Assembly: GCF_000237925.1 (NCBI RefSeq)
Contig: NC_031502.1
Span: 59,207,943-59,271,942, forward strand
Direction of reading: 5' to 3'
DNA: 64,000 nt
DNA from: Schistosoma mansoni
Taxonomy: Eukaryota; Platyhelminthes; Trematoda; Strigeidida; Schistosomatidae
The position numbers and the translations under genes were made by a program. Shown piece by piece: positions 45,119-57,081 of this stretch. Within the stretch, counting starts at the first letter, position 1. Every line of letters begins with the position of its first letter. Under the pieces are notes generated by a model. The model had not been told where the DNA came from. It saw nothing but the letters and a program-made list of their open reading frames with translations, and did no database searches.

Positions 45119-47273
45119 TGCATATAAATATATAAAGTGTAGTACTATTACTGATTTTAACTCAGTAAAACAGTATTTCAGTACTTCAATCCGATATTTT
45201 GCCCTTGGATATAAGTGTTGTTAATTGTTTCATCGCTTTTCGACCTATAAATAAAATGTCTTTTACATAGAGATCGTCTTTAATAAAATAGGAATTTTCA
45301 AAACTAATGTACTACATTGGAGATCTGAATTGTAAGATGATATAAAACTTTTTTTGTAGTCTCAGTTAAACTTCTGAAAGTGGATCTTTATTCTTAAATA
45401 ATCCAATTTGGTATAACTCTAAGTATTTATCGTATATGTGCTTTTATCCTAACTATTAAACAAAATAGGTATATGGATCAATATATAAATAAGTGGTATT
45501 TTCGATAGGGTTGTCGTCGTCTTTTGAGGGTAATAAATCTTCACCTGTATCAGTCTTACTAGTCCTTACTTTCTAGTCGTGGGAATTGCAATGATTTCTT
45601 GTTTTCGAGTATAGGTGACAAACGTTTCCGACATAACACTTAGCGACAACCAGAGATAACAATTGTTGACGCAGTCATAACAGTCGACTACCAGTCATAA
45701 CAATCAAAATTCTTTATACGATTTTTACTTTACAAAATACTTATTTGTACTGAAGACTTATTCATGATGGCTTGATTTGAAATTTAACACAATATACATA
45801 TGACACGTAATTCATCTTGAATGGAGATCCAGTCATTATTATTTAAACCTGATCAACGTTTTAGCTTTTATTCATCCTATAATCCTAAACTACTTCTATC
45901 ATTAACCGGTTTGCAATTACGAAGTTGGAAACACATGGTCATTACTATGGTAAATTGTTTTCTTGAATAGGAATGTATTCAATGCATATAGAATAATCAT
46001 ATAGAATAGTCATTAAGGAAAAGAACGCAGTATGTCATGTAGGTAAAGTGTTGACTTCGAGGGAAAGCAAGATCGTTATCACATCTAGTTTTATGTTTGT
46101 CTAGATTTTTTTTTCTTAACTGACAGTCAGTCAATGAGGCGGTCATTCATAGACCTAGGACAACTGCGTGTTGGCCCAAGTACACACATTTCTTATCTTT
46201 ATAGTGGGAAAGGATGTTAGTAAAATAAAAGGCAGAAAGGGGGTAAGTAATTTAAGCTGTAGTTGAAAGCTAAACATGATAAATATGGTTTTAAAGGAAA
46301 CGATTGAAGCAGAATATTAAGAAGTATGAAGTGATATTGAGCTCTAATTTAAAATAAATTTTGAGCACTCTGTCTTCGACTTTGGATTAATAGAAGAGTA
46401 TTGAATGTTTCGGTTTGATATTTTACCCTTTCATAGTTCAAATGTAAATGTTACTGTTTGTTATGTTTCTATATAATCAAATTGAATAGTACTTATTTTC
46501 CATCACTGCTTCAAGCCATAGCTCATATTCATCTCTCAGATTCTTACCAGTGATTCCACACTTTCTGACACAAATTTACCGACTGGTATTACATTTGAGT
46601 TCGATCCACTTGATTCAGTATTAGGCATCGTAGTCATAAAAAACTGATGGAAATGATTACTGTGTAACCTAATGAGTAATGATTTGCACCTTATCACATT
46701 GAATGTTTTAAGAACCCTAAAATAAGTACTTAGTGACAAACAACAATGCACACTCTTGGATAGCTAGCACTTCATGTATACAACTCATTTCTAAGTATCG
46801 TAAATAGATTAACTTTATTGTCATGGAATCTTTTATCTGTGATCTAATAAGTGACTTTAAGATGGAAACTAAGGCGATATTTTAGAAAACATTTACAGTT
46901 TCATGAACATGATATAATGGTATGGTATTACAAAAATTATCTAAAAAATACACATTACCTGTTTATTACGTGTTAGTAACCACCTTAAAACAGCAATACT
47001 ATTGTAACGTCTTGTTCACAGTTAACTGAAATATCTTTCTATTTATAGATTAGTTGATATGACAATATTTGAAATGATTGGTTGTTACCAAGTGAATGCT
47101 TATTAATGTTATGAGATGAAAAGTTAAATTTTTAATGGATTGGTTACATAGAAACTATTTAATAATATACATAAGATAATGGTTATATACTTTGATATAT
47201 AAGCTACATAGGTTCCATGTAAGATTATTTGACAAAAATAAAATCAATTTTAGTTAACAAAGCTATTTTAATC
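45119..47273. other. No supported gene
   Basis: AT-rich. A possible remnant of the RTE 3' end (GACAGTCAGTCAA, GACCTAGGACAACTG, GTTGGCCCAAG) lies at about 46120-46190. Nothing else recognised. Confidence 0.3.
46118..46195 (-). repeat. RTE 3'-end remnant
   Basis: Resembles the CAGT-tail end of the 30.3 kb element (CAGTCAGTC, then GACAACG-like and AGTTGCC-like blocks) but diverged. Confidence 0.4.
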
Positions 47274-47398
47274 GGAAGGGGTTTTGTGGAGATTTCAGTA
47301 TTTTCATAGTTGAAATCATGAGTCGATTGAAGCTAGACAATCAGGGAAAACCTAAACGCTCTGGCCAACCGTTTCATCCTATTGTAGGATTCCTTATA
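47274..47398 (-). repeat. Family C hammerhead SINE, cut by a gap
   Basis: Starts with GAAGGGGTTTTGTGGAG and runs through the GAAGCTAGACA block into a damaged ribozyme (CCGTTTCATCC), then N. Confidence 0.8.
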
Positions 47399-47598
47399 NN
47401 NNNNNNNNNNNNNNNNNNNNNNNNNNNNNNNNNNNNNNNNNNNNNNNNNNNNNNNNNNNNNNNNNNNNNNNNNNNNNNNNNNNNNNNNNNNNNNNNNNNN
47501 NNNNNNNNNNNNNNNNNNNNNNNNNNNNNNNNNNNNNNNNNNNNNNNNNNNNNNNNNNNNNNNNNNNNNNNNNNNNNNNNNNNNNNNNNNNNNNNNNN
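47399..47598. other. Assembly gap, 200 N
   Basis: Exactly 200 N; placeholder. Confidence 0.99.
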
Positions 47599-47607
47599 TT
47601 CCGATCT
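47599..47607 (+). other. Probable adapter remnant
   Basis: TTCCGATCT, the last 9 bases of the Illumina adapter, directly after the gap and before a family A block that normally has other sequence there. Confidence 0.75.
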
Positions 47608-47845
47608 CCTGCATCTCAGAGTTGATGTTCACTCTGGGACTTAAGCACAAGTAAGTGGCTATCAGGACTCAGTAGCTAAGTGAATAACCTCATGGCGTTT
47701 GATGCGAACGGTACTGGGTTCGAGACCCAGAGTGAACGTCAACTCTGAGATGCAGGTACATCGAGCTGACGAGTCCCAAGTAGGATGAAACGCGCGTCAA
47801 TCTGGATTCCACTGTTAGCTACTGTCTATCTTTGCTTATGACTGA
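47608..47845 (+). repeat. Family A hammerhead SINE, fold-back, AAT subtype
   Basis: A short minus-sense piece (47608-47641) precedes a full plus-sense copy: A box TAGCTAAGTGAATAACCTC, B box GGGTTCGAGACC, then ribozyme at about 47760-47805. CTGACGA, GAAA and GTC are present, but AAT is inserted between GTC and the CTGGAT strand of stem I. Confidence 0.85.
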
Positions 47846-48366
47846 AATTATTGCAAATAATTTAATTTTTAAAACTTTCAAATAGGTAAATTAAATTGAA
47901 TAATTACTAAGGAATAAAAGATAATGAGCAGAATGAATGTTTAGTTTTACAAATAGTTACATTTTGAAATGCTATGGGGAAAACATGAACCTATTGATTA
48001 ACAATAACTATGAGGGTTGTATGAAATAATATTTGCTTTGTGTATTAATCCTCGTTTCTTACATAATTGTATTCACATGCTTCATGATCTTTCCTGTCCA
48101 TTCGTATCTATTATATAGTACGTTTCGAAAAAGATCCTGAAATTTGTACATCATACATTATATTCAGTATCATTATTGAAGTAACTCTACTTGAATTAAT
48201 ACTGACAAACTATTCTAAGTGAAGATTTGTAACCTTGGAAATGTATAAAATTATCATTGACGAAATATGATCAATAATAATACAAGATGATAGTACTAAC
48301 TTATTACGAAGTAGTTGATTGTGATAAAAATTTAGATTTATATCATTTAATTAACACTTATTCATT
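47846..48366. other. No supported gene
   Basis: AT-rich, nothing recognised. Confidence 0.3.
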
Positions 48367-48630
48367 TCAGAAGGGGTTTTCGGAGATTTCAGTATTTTCA
48401 TAATTGAAAGAGTGAGTCAATTGAAGCTAGACCACCAAGGAAAAACCTGGAAGCACTGGACGGCCGTTTCGTCCTGTTGTGGGACTTCTCAGCAGTGCGC
48501 ACCCATGATCTGGCCTCGCGAGATACGAACCCAGGACCTACCAGTCTCCCGCCAGAACACTTAACCTATAGACCACTGAGCTGGCATCCCATGGTGTTAA
48601 TGTCTAACTTTAACCAATTCACTGAATTCT
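48367..48630 (-). repeat. Family C hammerhead SINE
   Basis: Full from the GAAGGGGTTTT block to ACCAATTCACTGAATT. B-box-like GGGTTCGTATC. The ribozyme has GAAA and GTC and a perfect stem I, but CTGAGAA for CTGANGA, which removes a required G. Confidence 0.85.
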
Positions 48631-48856
48631 GTTTCAGAAAAACGAAACCTATATGCTGATGATGAGTTGTTCAAATCATCAGTAGAAACATTTACAAATG
48701 ATCAGTACATATCTCAAAACTGATTGGTTTGATGTAAATTACTAATAAAAATCGTTAAGTATTAAGTCCCATTGCTAAAGTCTATAAAGTATGTTTTACA
48801 GAATAAATGTCTTTCGGAATATCTTTAGAAATTCTTATCAAATGTAATTATATTTT

Positions 48857-49320
48857 CAGAATGGGTTTTGTAGAGATTTTAGTAATTTCATAGTTGAAGT
48901 CATTAATCAATTGAAGCTAGACCACAATGGAAAACCTGGAACCATCCAACGGTGTTAATGTCTAACTATCAAAATGACTATAATATCCACAAAACCCCTT
49001 CTGATATTAATCAACATATGCTCACTAGTGACTGGCTCCATGAGGTATTTCCTGGAGTTCTAATGAGAAGCAATGACTGGTGGAGTTCAAACGGGTCTGT
49101 TGTGAGATATTAACTCACTGAAGGCACTGGTGTATGTGGTTCAATTTCGTGGATCGGTTGAAGTTAGACATTAACACCGTTGGATACCGGCTCAGTGGTC
49201 TAGTGGTTAAAATGCTCGCGCGCGGAACTGATAGGTCCTGAGTTCGGATTTCGCGAGGCGGGATCGTGGATGAGCACTGCTGAAGAGTTTCATAATAGGA
49301 CGATACGGCCGTCAAGTATA
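48857..49320 (+). repeat. Family C fold-back: minus fragment then long plus copy
   Basis: Minus-sense 48857-48968 lacks ribozyme and tRNA head (direct jump from CTGGAA to CCATCCAACGG). From about 48985 a plus-sense copy begins with the 3' block CACAAAACCCCTTCTGAT, passes directly into the next unit (CTCACTAGTGACTGGCTCC), then the tRNA-like head (GGCTCAGTGGTCTAGTGG) and ribozyme (CTGAAGA, but GATA for GAAA), ending at 49320. This is another unit-to-unit junction. Confidence 0.85.
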
Positions 49321-50283
49321 TACATTACTTGAAATATTGCGAATCTAATTATCCAGAATATATGCTAACTGATAACTCAGAATTTATGTTTGTTGTTACC
49401 TAAACTTCTTCGTATAGCTTTTATAAGAGTAGAATAAAAATGATATTTCTTTGTAACCATGAATATATGAGTTTGATTCATACAGTCCTAACACATTTCA
49501 ATATGTATATCATACAAATAGTCCCATGTTTTCATATGGATTTAAAACACTGGCTATCAAATTTTCCCGACTGCCTGTTGAATTTTAATGTGTTTAGGTA
49601 ACATACCTATCAGTTAATTTACCGTAATTTACTGAGATCCGTATACTGATACATCAGGAAATTATTCAACTTTACTTCAATATTTGTGGTCAGGCACTTG
49701 GTAATTTCACTTTTTTGTTCTAAAGTCTTTATTATTAAAAAAAAATGTTTGGTGTTGTACGCATCATAATTGTATGGAAAAATATAAAGCTCGTATTGCC
49801 TCAAATGTTTCATGCATGACCATTTATGGTCTTATCTTTTCAGTAGGTCTTGATGCTTTGAACAATAGGAATATTACACTATACAGTTGACATTTATTTA
49901 TACTGTGTTTCTTTTGTTAAAAGTGATCCTATGTCTTGTACTCTTACTGTACTTACTGTACTCTTCTAACCTCTTTGATTAGAAAATACGGTTATCAAAT
50001 TGGTCAACAGACTTAACACTACTATTCTTTTTATAGTCTGAAATCGAATTTTATTCAGTAAACTTTCAGTATCTTAAGTGTTAAATCACATAAAAATAAG
50101 CTTCAAAACTAGAAATCCTTCTTAAATAAACCTTAGATACTCGATGCTTTGTATAATTATGTCCTATTTGTGAAAATACTTCAAGATGAATGATATAAAA
50201 TGGGATTTTTTGAAAGAAATGAAAAAAGATAGAAAACAATCACAGCTTGTCATCTTCTACTTAAGATTGTATTATATGTAACT
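49321..50283. other. No supported gene
   Basis: AT-rich, nothing recognised. Confidence 0.3.
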
Positions 50284-50297
50284 AAATAAGTTTTATT

Positions 50298-50819
50298 ATT
50301 TAACTGTGGAAAATCTGGAACTCAAAACAACTGTCTGTCAACCAACACCAAGATCAGAATTTTCAATACAAATGTCAAGACAGTTCTACTGTATGGGGCG
50401 GAAACCTGGCGAACAACGAAGGACACCACCCAAAAGATATAGGTGTTTGTTAACAGTTGTCTACGCAAGATACTTCGGATCGGTTGGCCAGACACTATCA
50501 GCAACATTCTACTTTGGGAGAGAACAAACCAGATTTCAGTGGAAGAAAGAAATCAGGAAGTAGCGCTGGAAGTGGATAGGACACACATTGAGAAAAGCAG
50601 ACAACTGAGTCACAAAGGAAGCCCTCACATGGAATTCTGAAGGTCAATGAAGAAGAGGAAGACCAAAGAACACATTACGCCCAGAAATGGAGACAGATAT
50701 GAGAAGAATGAACAAGAATTGGATAGAGCTAGGAAGGAAGTGATAGGACAGAGTGGGTTGGAGGATGCTGGTCGGTGGCCTATGCTCCATTGGGAGTAAC
50801 AGACGTAAGTAGGTAAGTA
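50298..50819 (+). mobile_element. RTE/SR2-type element, 5'-truncated, with 14-bp TSD
   Basis: Flanked by AAATAAGTTTTATT at 50284-50297 and 50820-50833. The copy covers only the ORF2 C-terminal end (NSKQLS-like start, FGREQTRFQWKK in one frame, [23 protein letters not shown] in another) and ends [12 protein letters not shown] with a GTAAGTAGGTAAGTAA tail. Frameshifted and dead. Confidence 0.88.
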
Positions 50820-50833
50820 AAATAAGTTTTATT

Positions 50834-51017
50834 TGACAAATTAGGTGATTTTTATGTTCAGGTTCTAGGTATAAACACTGGTGACTGCCTTCATCATCAC
50901 GTCAATGTTTTATAAGAATGCTAATCAAAGAAATGAAACTGTAACTTATATAAACCATCAAATTTATTTCATTTAACTAATAAGTTTCATGTTATTCCAT
51001 CTTATCTCAACAAAGTT
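50834..51017. other. AT-rich spacer
   Basis: Nothing recognised. Confidence 0.4.
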
Positions 51018-51300
51018 CAGGCAGTGTCGAGCCACCTAGACTAGTGGCCACATTGCGACTTGATCTATAGCATTCGATCAGCATTAAGACGGACTTGGCA
51101 CCCATGACATTGACCACCACCCAGTGATCAATCAATTGTGATTACATCTCAGTCCTACCAGAGGACGGGATCGAATCCATCAGGGAGCACCAGTTCCCAC
51201 AAGATTGCAGGTAATCCTTGCTGATGAGTGCCAAGTAGCACGAAACCCGGGTCCAGCGTTTCCTGTTGACCACCTCCAACCACCATGTCATTTCAAAGAT
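51018..51300 (+). repeat. Family B SINE with intact hammerhead core
   Basis: GC-richer 5' part (GTGTCGAGCCACCTAGACTA), the CCACCCAGTGATCAATCAATT block, then a tRNA-like part whose A-box half is deleted but whose B box remains (GGGATCGAATCCA), then the ribozyme at 51216-51258: CTGATGA, stem II GTGC/GCAC with loop CAAGTA, GAAA, stem III ACC/GGT, GTC. Stem I is CCTTG against CAGCG with one mismatch. It ends in the CCACCTCCAACCACCATG block. Confidence 0.85.
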
Positions 51301-52529
51301 TTTATTTCCATGAATTATTTTCAAATTTTAATTGATGAAATAGTATTAGACAATAAATTATTAAGATGAATCTATTCAACAAAATGGTATTAAAGTAGGC
51401 TAACGTATGATGGATGATACATCCATTCTATTTTAAAATCATCTTACTATAGCAACTATTCTACAACCAATCTCGATTATATAAGAACTTTCGTTTAAAT
51501 TAGAGCGAATAGTTTCAAAGTATTTGGGCGCCCAGTTGATGTAAGGCATTAAATAGGAATAATATATTTGGTTAAGTCCTTTTCTTAACTTACACAACAG
51601 ACACTCTTACTTGAACAGTAATAATTTGCATATTTCTTTGTACTGTTATAATTACTATAGCACATGATAGACTCTAGCTAAAATGTTAATTTCTAAAATT
51701 TCACTCGATGATTCATTCTCCTCCCCATGTATATATGTACTCAAATCCTATTATTAGCCTTTGTTTTACCTTGCTGTATTCCTTATTCCATTTCACTATA
51801 AATTTGACTTTGTATTTACTCACATACATACATATTCGTCATTCTGCTTCAAATTCACTTGATGTACTTATAGCTTTGGAATCTAATCTATCTGCTAATA
51901 AACTGTAGTTACCGCTTCTCTTTGCATTTCTGATTTTAAACACCATTGAGTTTTATATATAATCACGGTCATCGAGGTGACTGATTAACAACGCAAAACC
52001 ATTACATTCCATTGTAAAATTATATAAGATACATTGTATAATTTAAGATAGTTATAATTAATTTAAGAATGTAAAACTATGTTGTTTAATTGAGATCAGT
52101 TAAAGTAAACATAGTTCTTGGTAATTGACAATTTAAATGTACTTTTAAATATGGTACCATTTTGTTTCTAGAATGTTCTTTTTTGTATTTTTTTTTTCTA
52201 AAATACTTGTTTTGTTTATAAAGTTTAAAAATGATATTGATCAATTAATTTAGTTGCTATGTTTACTTTTTGTTGTTAAATTATAATGTTTACCTAGATA
52301 AAGTAACTAAAAAAAACTATAATTAAAAATTTTGCTGGTTTTTTTTTCTGCGTTTAGCAAAAAAAAAGAAAGAATGTACTTGCAAAAGAGAAATTTAACT
52401 TATTTTGTTTTTTGTTATGTTCTTGAAAGTATCATATGTCATGCATATTTCTCAACAACAACAAAAAAACATTTTAGAATTGAAGATGTTATCTTATATG
52501 ATTTGAAATGTTCATAATAATAACGTATT
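51301..52529. other. No supported gene
   Basis: Very AT-rich with T-runs near 52190 and 52340. Nothing recognised. Confidence 0.3.
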
Positions 52530-52925
52530 ATAAGCAAAGATGGATAGTGGGTAGCAGTGGAATCCAGATTAACGAGCGTTTCGTCCTATTTGGGACTCGT
52601 CAGCTGTATGTACCTGCATCTCAGAGTTGATGTTCACTCTGTGACTTGAACCCAGTATCTTTCGCTTTAAACACCATCGCGTTATCCACTCAGCTACTGA
52701 GTCCTGATAGCCACTTCCTTGTGCAATGGAGTGAAGTTGAAATTTACTTAGTATTGTTTGTTTGGATCTTCCCATCGATGTTTTTAGGACTGCAACTGGT
52801 CAGTCTATAATTTAGACTATATCGAGGCAAAACGCACAGTATGCACATATGCCAATTAGAGACTGACCAGTTGCAGTCTTAAAAACATCAATGGGGAAGA
52901 TCCAAACAAACAATACTAAGTAAAT
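52530..52925 (-). repeat. Family A hammerhead SINE, AAT subtype, fold-back
   Basis: Minus-sense full copy (52530-52815): A box TAGCTGAGTGGATAACGCG, B-box-like GGGTTCAAGTC, ribozyme 52563-52609 with CTGACGA and GAAA but GTT for GTC and the AAT insertion. It is followed by a plus-sense tail (52817-52925). About 60 bp at 52745-52806 is the inverse of 52859-52920. Confidence 0.88.
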
Positions 52926-53002
52926 AATGTATTATAGTTGGATAATTGAACATAAGATAACCTAATCTACTATCGAATCTCTATTGTTTTTACAAAAGTA
53001 TA

Positions 53003-53445
53003 AAACGTGGAAGCACTTGACGGCCGTTTCGTCCTTCTGATAATAATAATAATCATATACTCACTAGTGACTGACTTCGAGAGGTAAATCCAGGAGTTCT
53101 AGTGAGAAACAGTGGAGTTCAAACCAGATCTGGTGTGATATAGGAACTCACTGAAGACAATTGGCGAATAGTTGCTCAACTTCGTGGATTGGTTGGAGTT
53201 AGACATTAACACCATCGGATGTGGCTCATGGTCTGTCGGTTTAGTGATCTGGCGCGAGACTGGTAGGTCCTGGGTTCGAATCTCGCGAGGCGAGGTCGTG
53301 GATGCGCACTACTGAGGAGTCCCATAATAGGACGAAACGGCCGTCCAGTGATTCCAGGTTTCCATTGGTGGTCTAGCTTCAATTAACTTATGCTTTCAAC
53401 TATGAAAAAACTAAATCTCCACAAAAACCACTTCTGATAAAAGTA
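53003..53445 (+). repeat. Family C hammerhead SINE, fold-back, intact core
   Basis: A 39-bp minus-sense ribozyme fragment (53003-53041) precedes a full plus-sense copy. The tRNA-like head has lost part of the A box but retains B box GGGTTCGAATC. Ribozyme at 53306-53351: CTGAGGA, GAAA, GTC; stem I 4 bp plus one mismatch (CACTA/CAGTG). Ends with CCACAAAAACCACTTCTGAT. Confidence 0.88.
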
Positions 53446-53971
53446 TAAAACCCCAGAAATGTAAGTAATTGTAAAGATAGCTTGTTGGCAAACTTAAGGA
53501 AGCCTCAAGAAGCCCAGAAAGAGCTGAAGATATTCCATCCAATCACTGCTTCCCTATTGTATGAATAAGAAGGATCCTCTATGTGCCTATTAGCTGTCCG
53601 AGATGATGATATGCTTTCAGTCAAAAACTATAAATACATGAAATTTTTGTACTATATTTGACACTGTGTTGGGAATAACATTCCTACTTCCTAGTCTTCT
53701 GTCTTCTCTCTTGAGACGTTGAGGGTTCGATAGTTCAAGTAGTCAAGTAGTACGTGGCATAGCAAGAATCAAAGCTCTAGATATAACAGTAATAAGTTAA
53801 TTATGTTACGTTCAGGTCAAAGAAAGTGGTTAGAATGGAAAAAACAACGGACATATTCAGATTTAGAACACTTTTATTTTAGCGAAATGAGTTATGTGTC
53901 ATTCTATTTTGCAAGTTTCAGTTTAAAATATTTGAGCTTGTATTTATCCATTGAACTATTTAAACTTTCTA
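53446..53971. other. No supported gene
   Basis: Nothing recognised. Confidence 0.3.
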
Positions 53972-53986
53972 CAACTTGAGCTGTAC

Positions 53987-54051
53987 TTACTTACTTACTT
54001 ACGCCTGTTACTCCAAATGGAGCATAGGCCGCCGACCAGCATTCTCCAAAC
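53987..54051 (-). mobile_element. 65-bp RTE insertion with 15-bp target-site duplication
   Basis: CAACTTGAGCTGTAC at 53972-53986 is repeated exactly at 54052-54066. Between them lie only the last 65 bp of an SR2-type element on the minus strand: the TGGTCGGCGGCCTATGCTCC coding end, GGAGTAACAGGCG and the GTAAGTAAGTAA tail. An extremely 5'-truncated but clean insertion. Confidence 0.93.
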
Positions 54052-54221
54052 CAACTTGAGCTGTACAGAAGTATTATTGTTGATGTATTTTTTGAAGATA
54101 AATAAACTTTTTAGTCGTTTAGACTTTTCATCATAAAAGTCAAATTTGTAATTTTCTTCTTATTCTGAAAGATTACAACTTATTATGAATCAGTGTGAAG
54201 TATTGTTCAAAGAGGAAGTAA

Positions 54222-54605
54222 TCTCGATAGTGTAATAGGAAGATGAAGATTATCAGAACTATGTGATAGATTAGCACAATACATTTCGAACAATCTGATT
54301 ACACATAGCATACATGTTAAGATCATTTATATATAAAAATAAAATGGTCAACGAGACAGATCAAACGTAAGCCATGACAAATAAAAGTAAAGTACACAAA
54401 AACAATGTGATAACTACCCTGGATAATAAATCAGTATTACTAGGGTAGGTTAAGGATAAGAAGAAATTGTTTTTAAACACATAAAGGGGTTTTAGTTTCT
54501 GTATAACCAAGCCTTCAATAAACTTTAGTATACACCCTTCTACACTTTTGTACAACACCATAAAAGTCAAGTTAAGATCAATCTTATGACCTTTTCCCCA
54601 TGGCA
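54222..54605 (-). mobile_element. Penelope-like element, 3' remnant
   Basis: Same layout as 23.7 kb: the terminal block (CGATAGTGTAATAGGAAGAT on the plus strand) at 54224, a 3' UTR, then the minus-sense end of the GIY-YIG domain (GHKIDLNLTFMVL, FIEGLVIQKLKP, FFLSLTYP). Cut at 54605, where a family A copy begins. Confidence 0.65.
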
Positions 54606-54888
54606 CAAGCAGGTAGCCATCAGGACTCAGTAGCTATGTGGATAACGTGATGGCGTTTGAAGCGAACGGTACTGCGTTCGAATCCCAGAGTGAAAATCAA
54701 CTCTGAGATGAAGGTACATCCACCTGACGAGTCTTAAATAGGATGAAACGCGCGTCAATCTGAATTTCACTGTTAGACACTATCCATCTTTGCTTGTAAT
54801 GCTTGTGACTTCAGACAAAATCGAGGCGATACGCACAGGATGCACATATGCCAATAAGAGACTGGTCGTCTGCAGTGTTAAATAACAA
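54606..54888 (+). repeat. Family A hammerhead SINE, AAT subtype
   Basis: Full plus-sense copy: A box TAGCTATGTGGATAACGTG, B box GCGTTCGAATCCC, ribozyme about 54718-54765 (CTGACGA, GAAA, GTC, with AAT before the 3' strand of stem I), tail to CTGCAGTGTTAAATAACAA. It ends in a TA microsatellite. Confidence 0.88.
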
Positions 54889-54908
54889 TATATATATATA
54901 TATATATA
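54889..54908 (+). repeat. TA dinucleotide repeat
   Basis: Ten TA units between a family A tail and an RTE fragment; possibly the 3' tail of the SINE. Confidence 0.85.
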
Positions 54909-54911
54909 CAG

Positions 54912-55380
54912 CACTCCTAAAATTGAACAACATATGGAACTCAAAAAAAACTGTCAACAAATATTAACGTCACAATGTTCAATACGAACGTCAAGACAGT
55001 TAGTTCTACTGCACGGAGCTGAAATTCGGACAACTACCACAGCCATCATCAAAGTGTTACAAGTATTTATAAACAGTTGCCTGCTCAAGATACTCAATAC
55101 AAGTTGACCAGATACCATCACCAAGAGCCTACTGTGGGAGAAAACAAACTAACTTCTATCTGAACAAAAAATTAGGAAAAGACGTTGGAAGTAGATAGGA
55201 CACACAGTGAATAAATCATCAAACTGCATCACGAGGCAAGCGCTAACTTGGAATCCTGAAGGAAAGTGGAAAAGAAGAAGACCAAAGAACACGCTGTGTT
55301 GGGCATTGGAAGCAGACATCAAAGGGCTGAGTAACAACTAAAGACAACTGTAAAATATTGTCCAGGACAGAGTTGGATTG
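54912..55380 (+). mobile_element. RTE/SR2-type fragment without 3' tail
   Basis: Degraded ORF2 C-terminal region: LKLNNIWNSK-like start, KTVSSTARS, LLWEKTN, RPKNTL-like blocks, ending QDRVGL then unrelated sequence. Many stops. Confidence 0.75.
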
Positions 55381-55568
55381 TGATCCAAAGTATTAAATGT
55401 CAACTCAGTCATCACGAGTTCTTAGTATCTTCACTTTGATTGTTCATTGAGTTGTAGCCGAGTATTGCTGAAGTATCATATATTCAGATTACTAGACTGT
55501 AGTCCTTGATTTTCAATGACTATTCAATTACAACTGATCGCTAAATCTAAACTATTTTTTGATATACA
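55381..55568. other. AT-rich spacer
   Basis: Nothing recognised. Confidence 0.4.
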
Positions 55569-55900
55569 GTTGAAATCATGAGTTAATTGTAGCTAGACCA
55601 CCATCGAAAACCTGAAAGCACTGAACGGTTGCTCAAACATAGTGGATTGGTTGAAGTTAGACATTAACACCGTTGGATACCGGCTCAGTGGTCTATCGAT
55701 TAAGTGCTCTGGCGCGAGAATGATAGGTCCTGGGATCAAATCTCACGAGTGCGGGATTGTGGATGTGCACTGCTAAGGAGTCCCACTATAGGACGAAACG
55801 GTCGTCCAGTGCTTCCAGGTTTTCCATGATGGTCTAGCTTCAATTGACTCATGATTTCAACTATGAAAATACTGAAATTTCCACAAAACCCCTTCTGATC
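55569..55900 (+). repeat. Family C hammerhead SINE, fold-back
   Basis: Minus-sense 55569-55630 jumps into a plus-sense copy (GTTGCTCAAACATAGTGGATT, head GGCTCAGTGGTCTATCG, ribozyme and full 3' block ending CCACAAAACCCCTTCTGAT). The ribozyme has GAAA and GTC and a perfect stem I, but CTAAGGA for CTGANGA. Confidence 0.85.
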
Positions 55901-55992
55901 TAAAAACATAATTGGAAAGGATTTATTAGCAAATAAAATCATAAAAAAACATTTTCACATTTAATGGTTTCATACTGTAATGTATCATTATT

Positions 55993-56270
55993 TTAATGGG
56001 TAATTCTATTCATATTACTCCTTAGTTTACTTTTAAGATTAGTTTCATTAATCATTATAGAAAAGTACACTAATGCAATATTGAATACTAAGAATATTGT
56101 TTTAAGGAAATCATATTCTTTAATGGAATCTCTTTCAAATAATGTTGATAATGATAATGATGAACATAAGATTACAATGAACATTTGCATTGAACCAAGT
56201 ACATAATCTTCTACTTCTACTTCAACATCATGACCACCTTGAAGTGTTTGAACTGTCATGATTGTAAACT
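55993..56270 (-). CDS. Candidate 3'-terminal exon, two hydrophobic segments
   Basis: On the minus strand a T-rich tract ending TACAAATTTTAG (acceptor) is followed by an open frame of about 92 codons to a TAA at 55990-55992. It contains a charged loop (GGHDVEVEVEDYV), then LGSMQMFIVILCSSLSLSTLF, ERDSIKEYDF, and LKTIFLVFNIALVYFSIMIN, which look like two membrane helices, and a basic tail. It is unlike any transposon here. No family recognised. It could be the last exon of the same gene as 61353-61583. Confidence 0.5.
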
Positions 56271-56504
56271 AAAATTTGTAAAAAAAAAAACAAAAACAAA
56301 AACTAACTGTTCGTATTTAGTTGTATAGTTTACTGTTGTTTTAATAATAGAAAATTATTAGAATCAGATTTACAAAGTTAAGCTGGATTTTATCGTGGAT
56401 TGATAACCAAAGCCCATTAGTCTTATCCTAGTTTGAAGGTTTACAGTAGTATCTTCTTCAGTGGTCAAGTTTAGAATGTTTAGATTTTATGGCATGTTTA
56501 CTAA

Positions 56505-57015
56505 CTTTACATTGCCCCCAAATGCCCTGGTACGGCTGAGAGTTGGGAGAGTCCGCTCTCCCTCTCCAAATGCTGTCACATGGCCATGTGTAATATAGCC
56601 CCTGTCAGGGAAGTCCTACTCACTGCCTTCTCGTGGTGGGGGTGTTCTTTATGAAATTAAGAGGATGAAAAGCGAATGTCCAATGCTTTAACCGGGTTGG
56701 TGGATATAGAGAGTCCACCAAGGGGAGTTGGAAAACCCTGATTCCAAACCAATGGTGCACATGGGCTCCAGTAATCTGAGGGAACAAATGGCGTATGAAC
56801 CAATTGTTGGTCACCGCCTACCATGGGACTGCATCTCCCCACGATGCTCTACTGCCTTGTGGGTTAGACCTCTAGGTCAAAGGCTCCGGGTGTGGCCCCT
56901 TAAGAAAACCACCAGCTTCAGTATGGGCACCTAGTCAGTATCACAGCCCTCACAAAAATCTCATTTGATCTGTGTGGCGTATATATATCTGGTGCCTCCT
57001 TGTACCAATATTTAT
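56505..57015 (+). repeat. GC-richer interspersed repeat, copy 1
   Basis: Starts near TGCCCTGGTACGGCTGAGAG, includes CCTGTCAGGGAAGTCCTAC, GAACAAATGGCGTATGAACC and ends in an AAATAAATAAAAT tail. A diverged second copy is at 61850-62160. The A-rich end suggests a retrotransposed sequence or the terminal part of a non-LTR element. Open frames across it have no recognised domain. Confidence 0.6.
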
Positions 57016-57081
57016 GTGTATAAATAAATAAAATAACTTTACATTGTCGAAAGTGAACATTCAGATGAAATACAAGTTTTT

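Noticed and set aside
51708-51908. Hydrophobic 66-codon plus-strand frame as a membrane exon
   Set aside because: Leu/Tyr/Thr-rich composition expected from AT-rich DNA; no acceptor or donor and no homologous copy seen.
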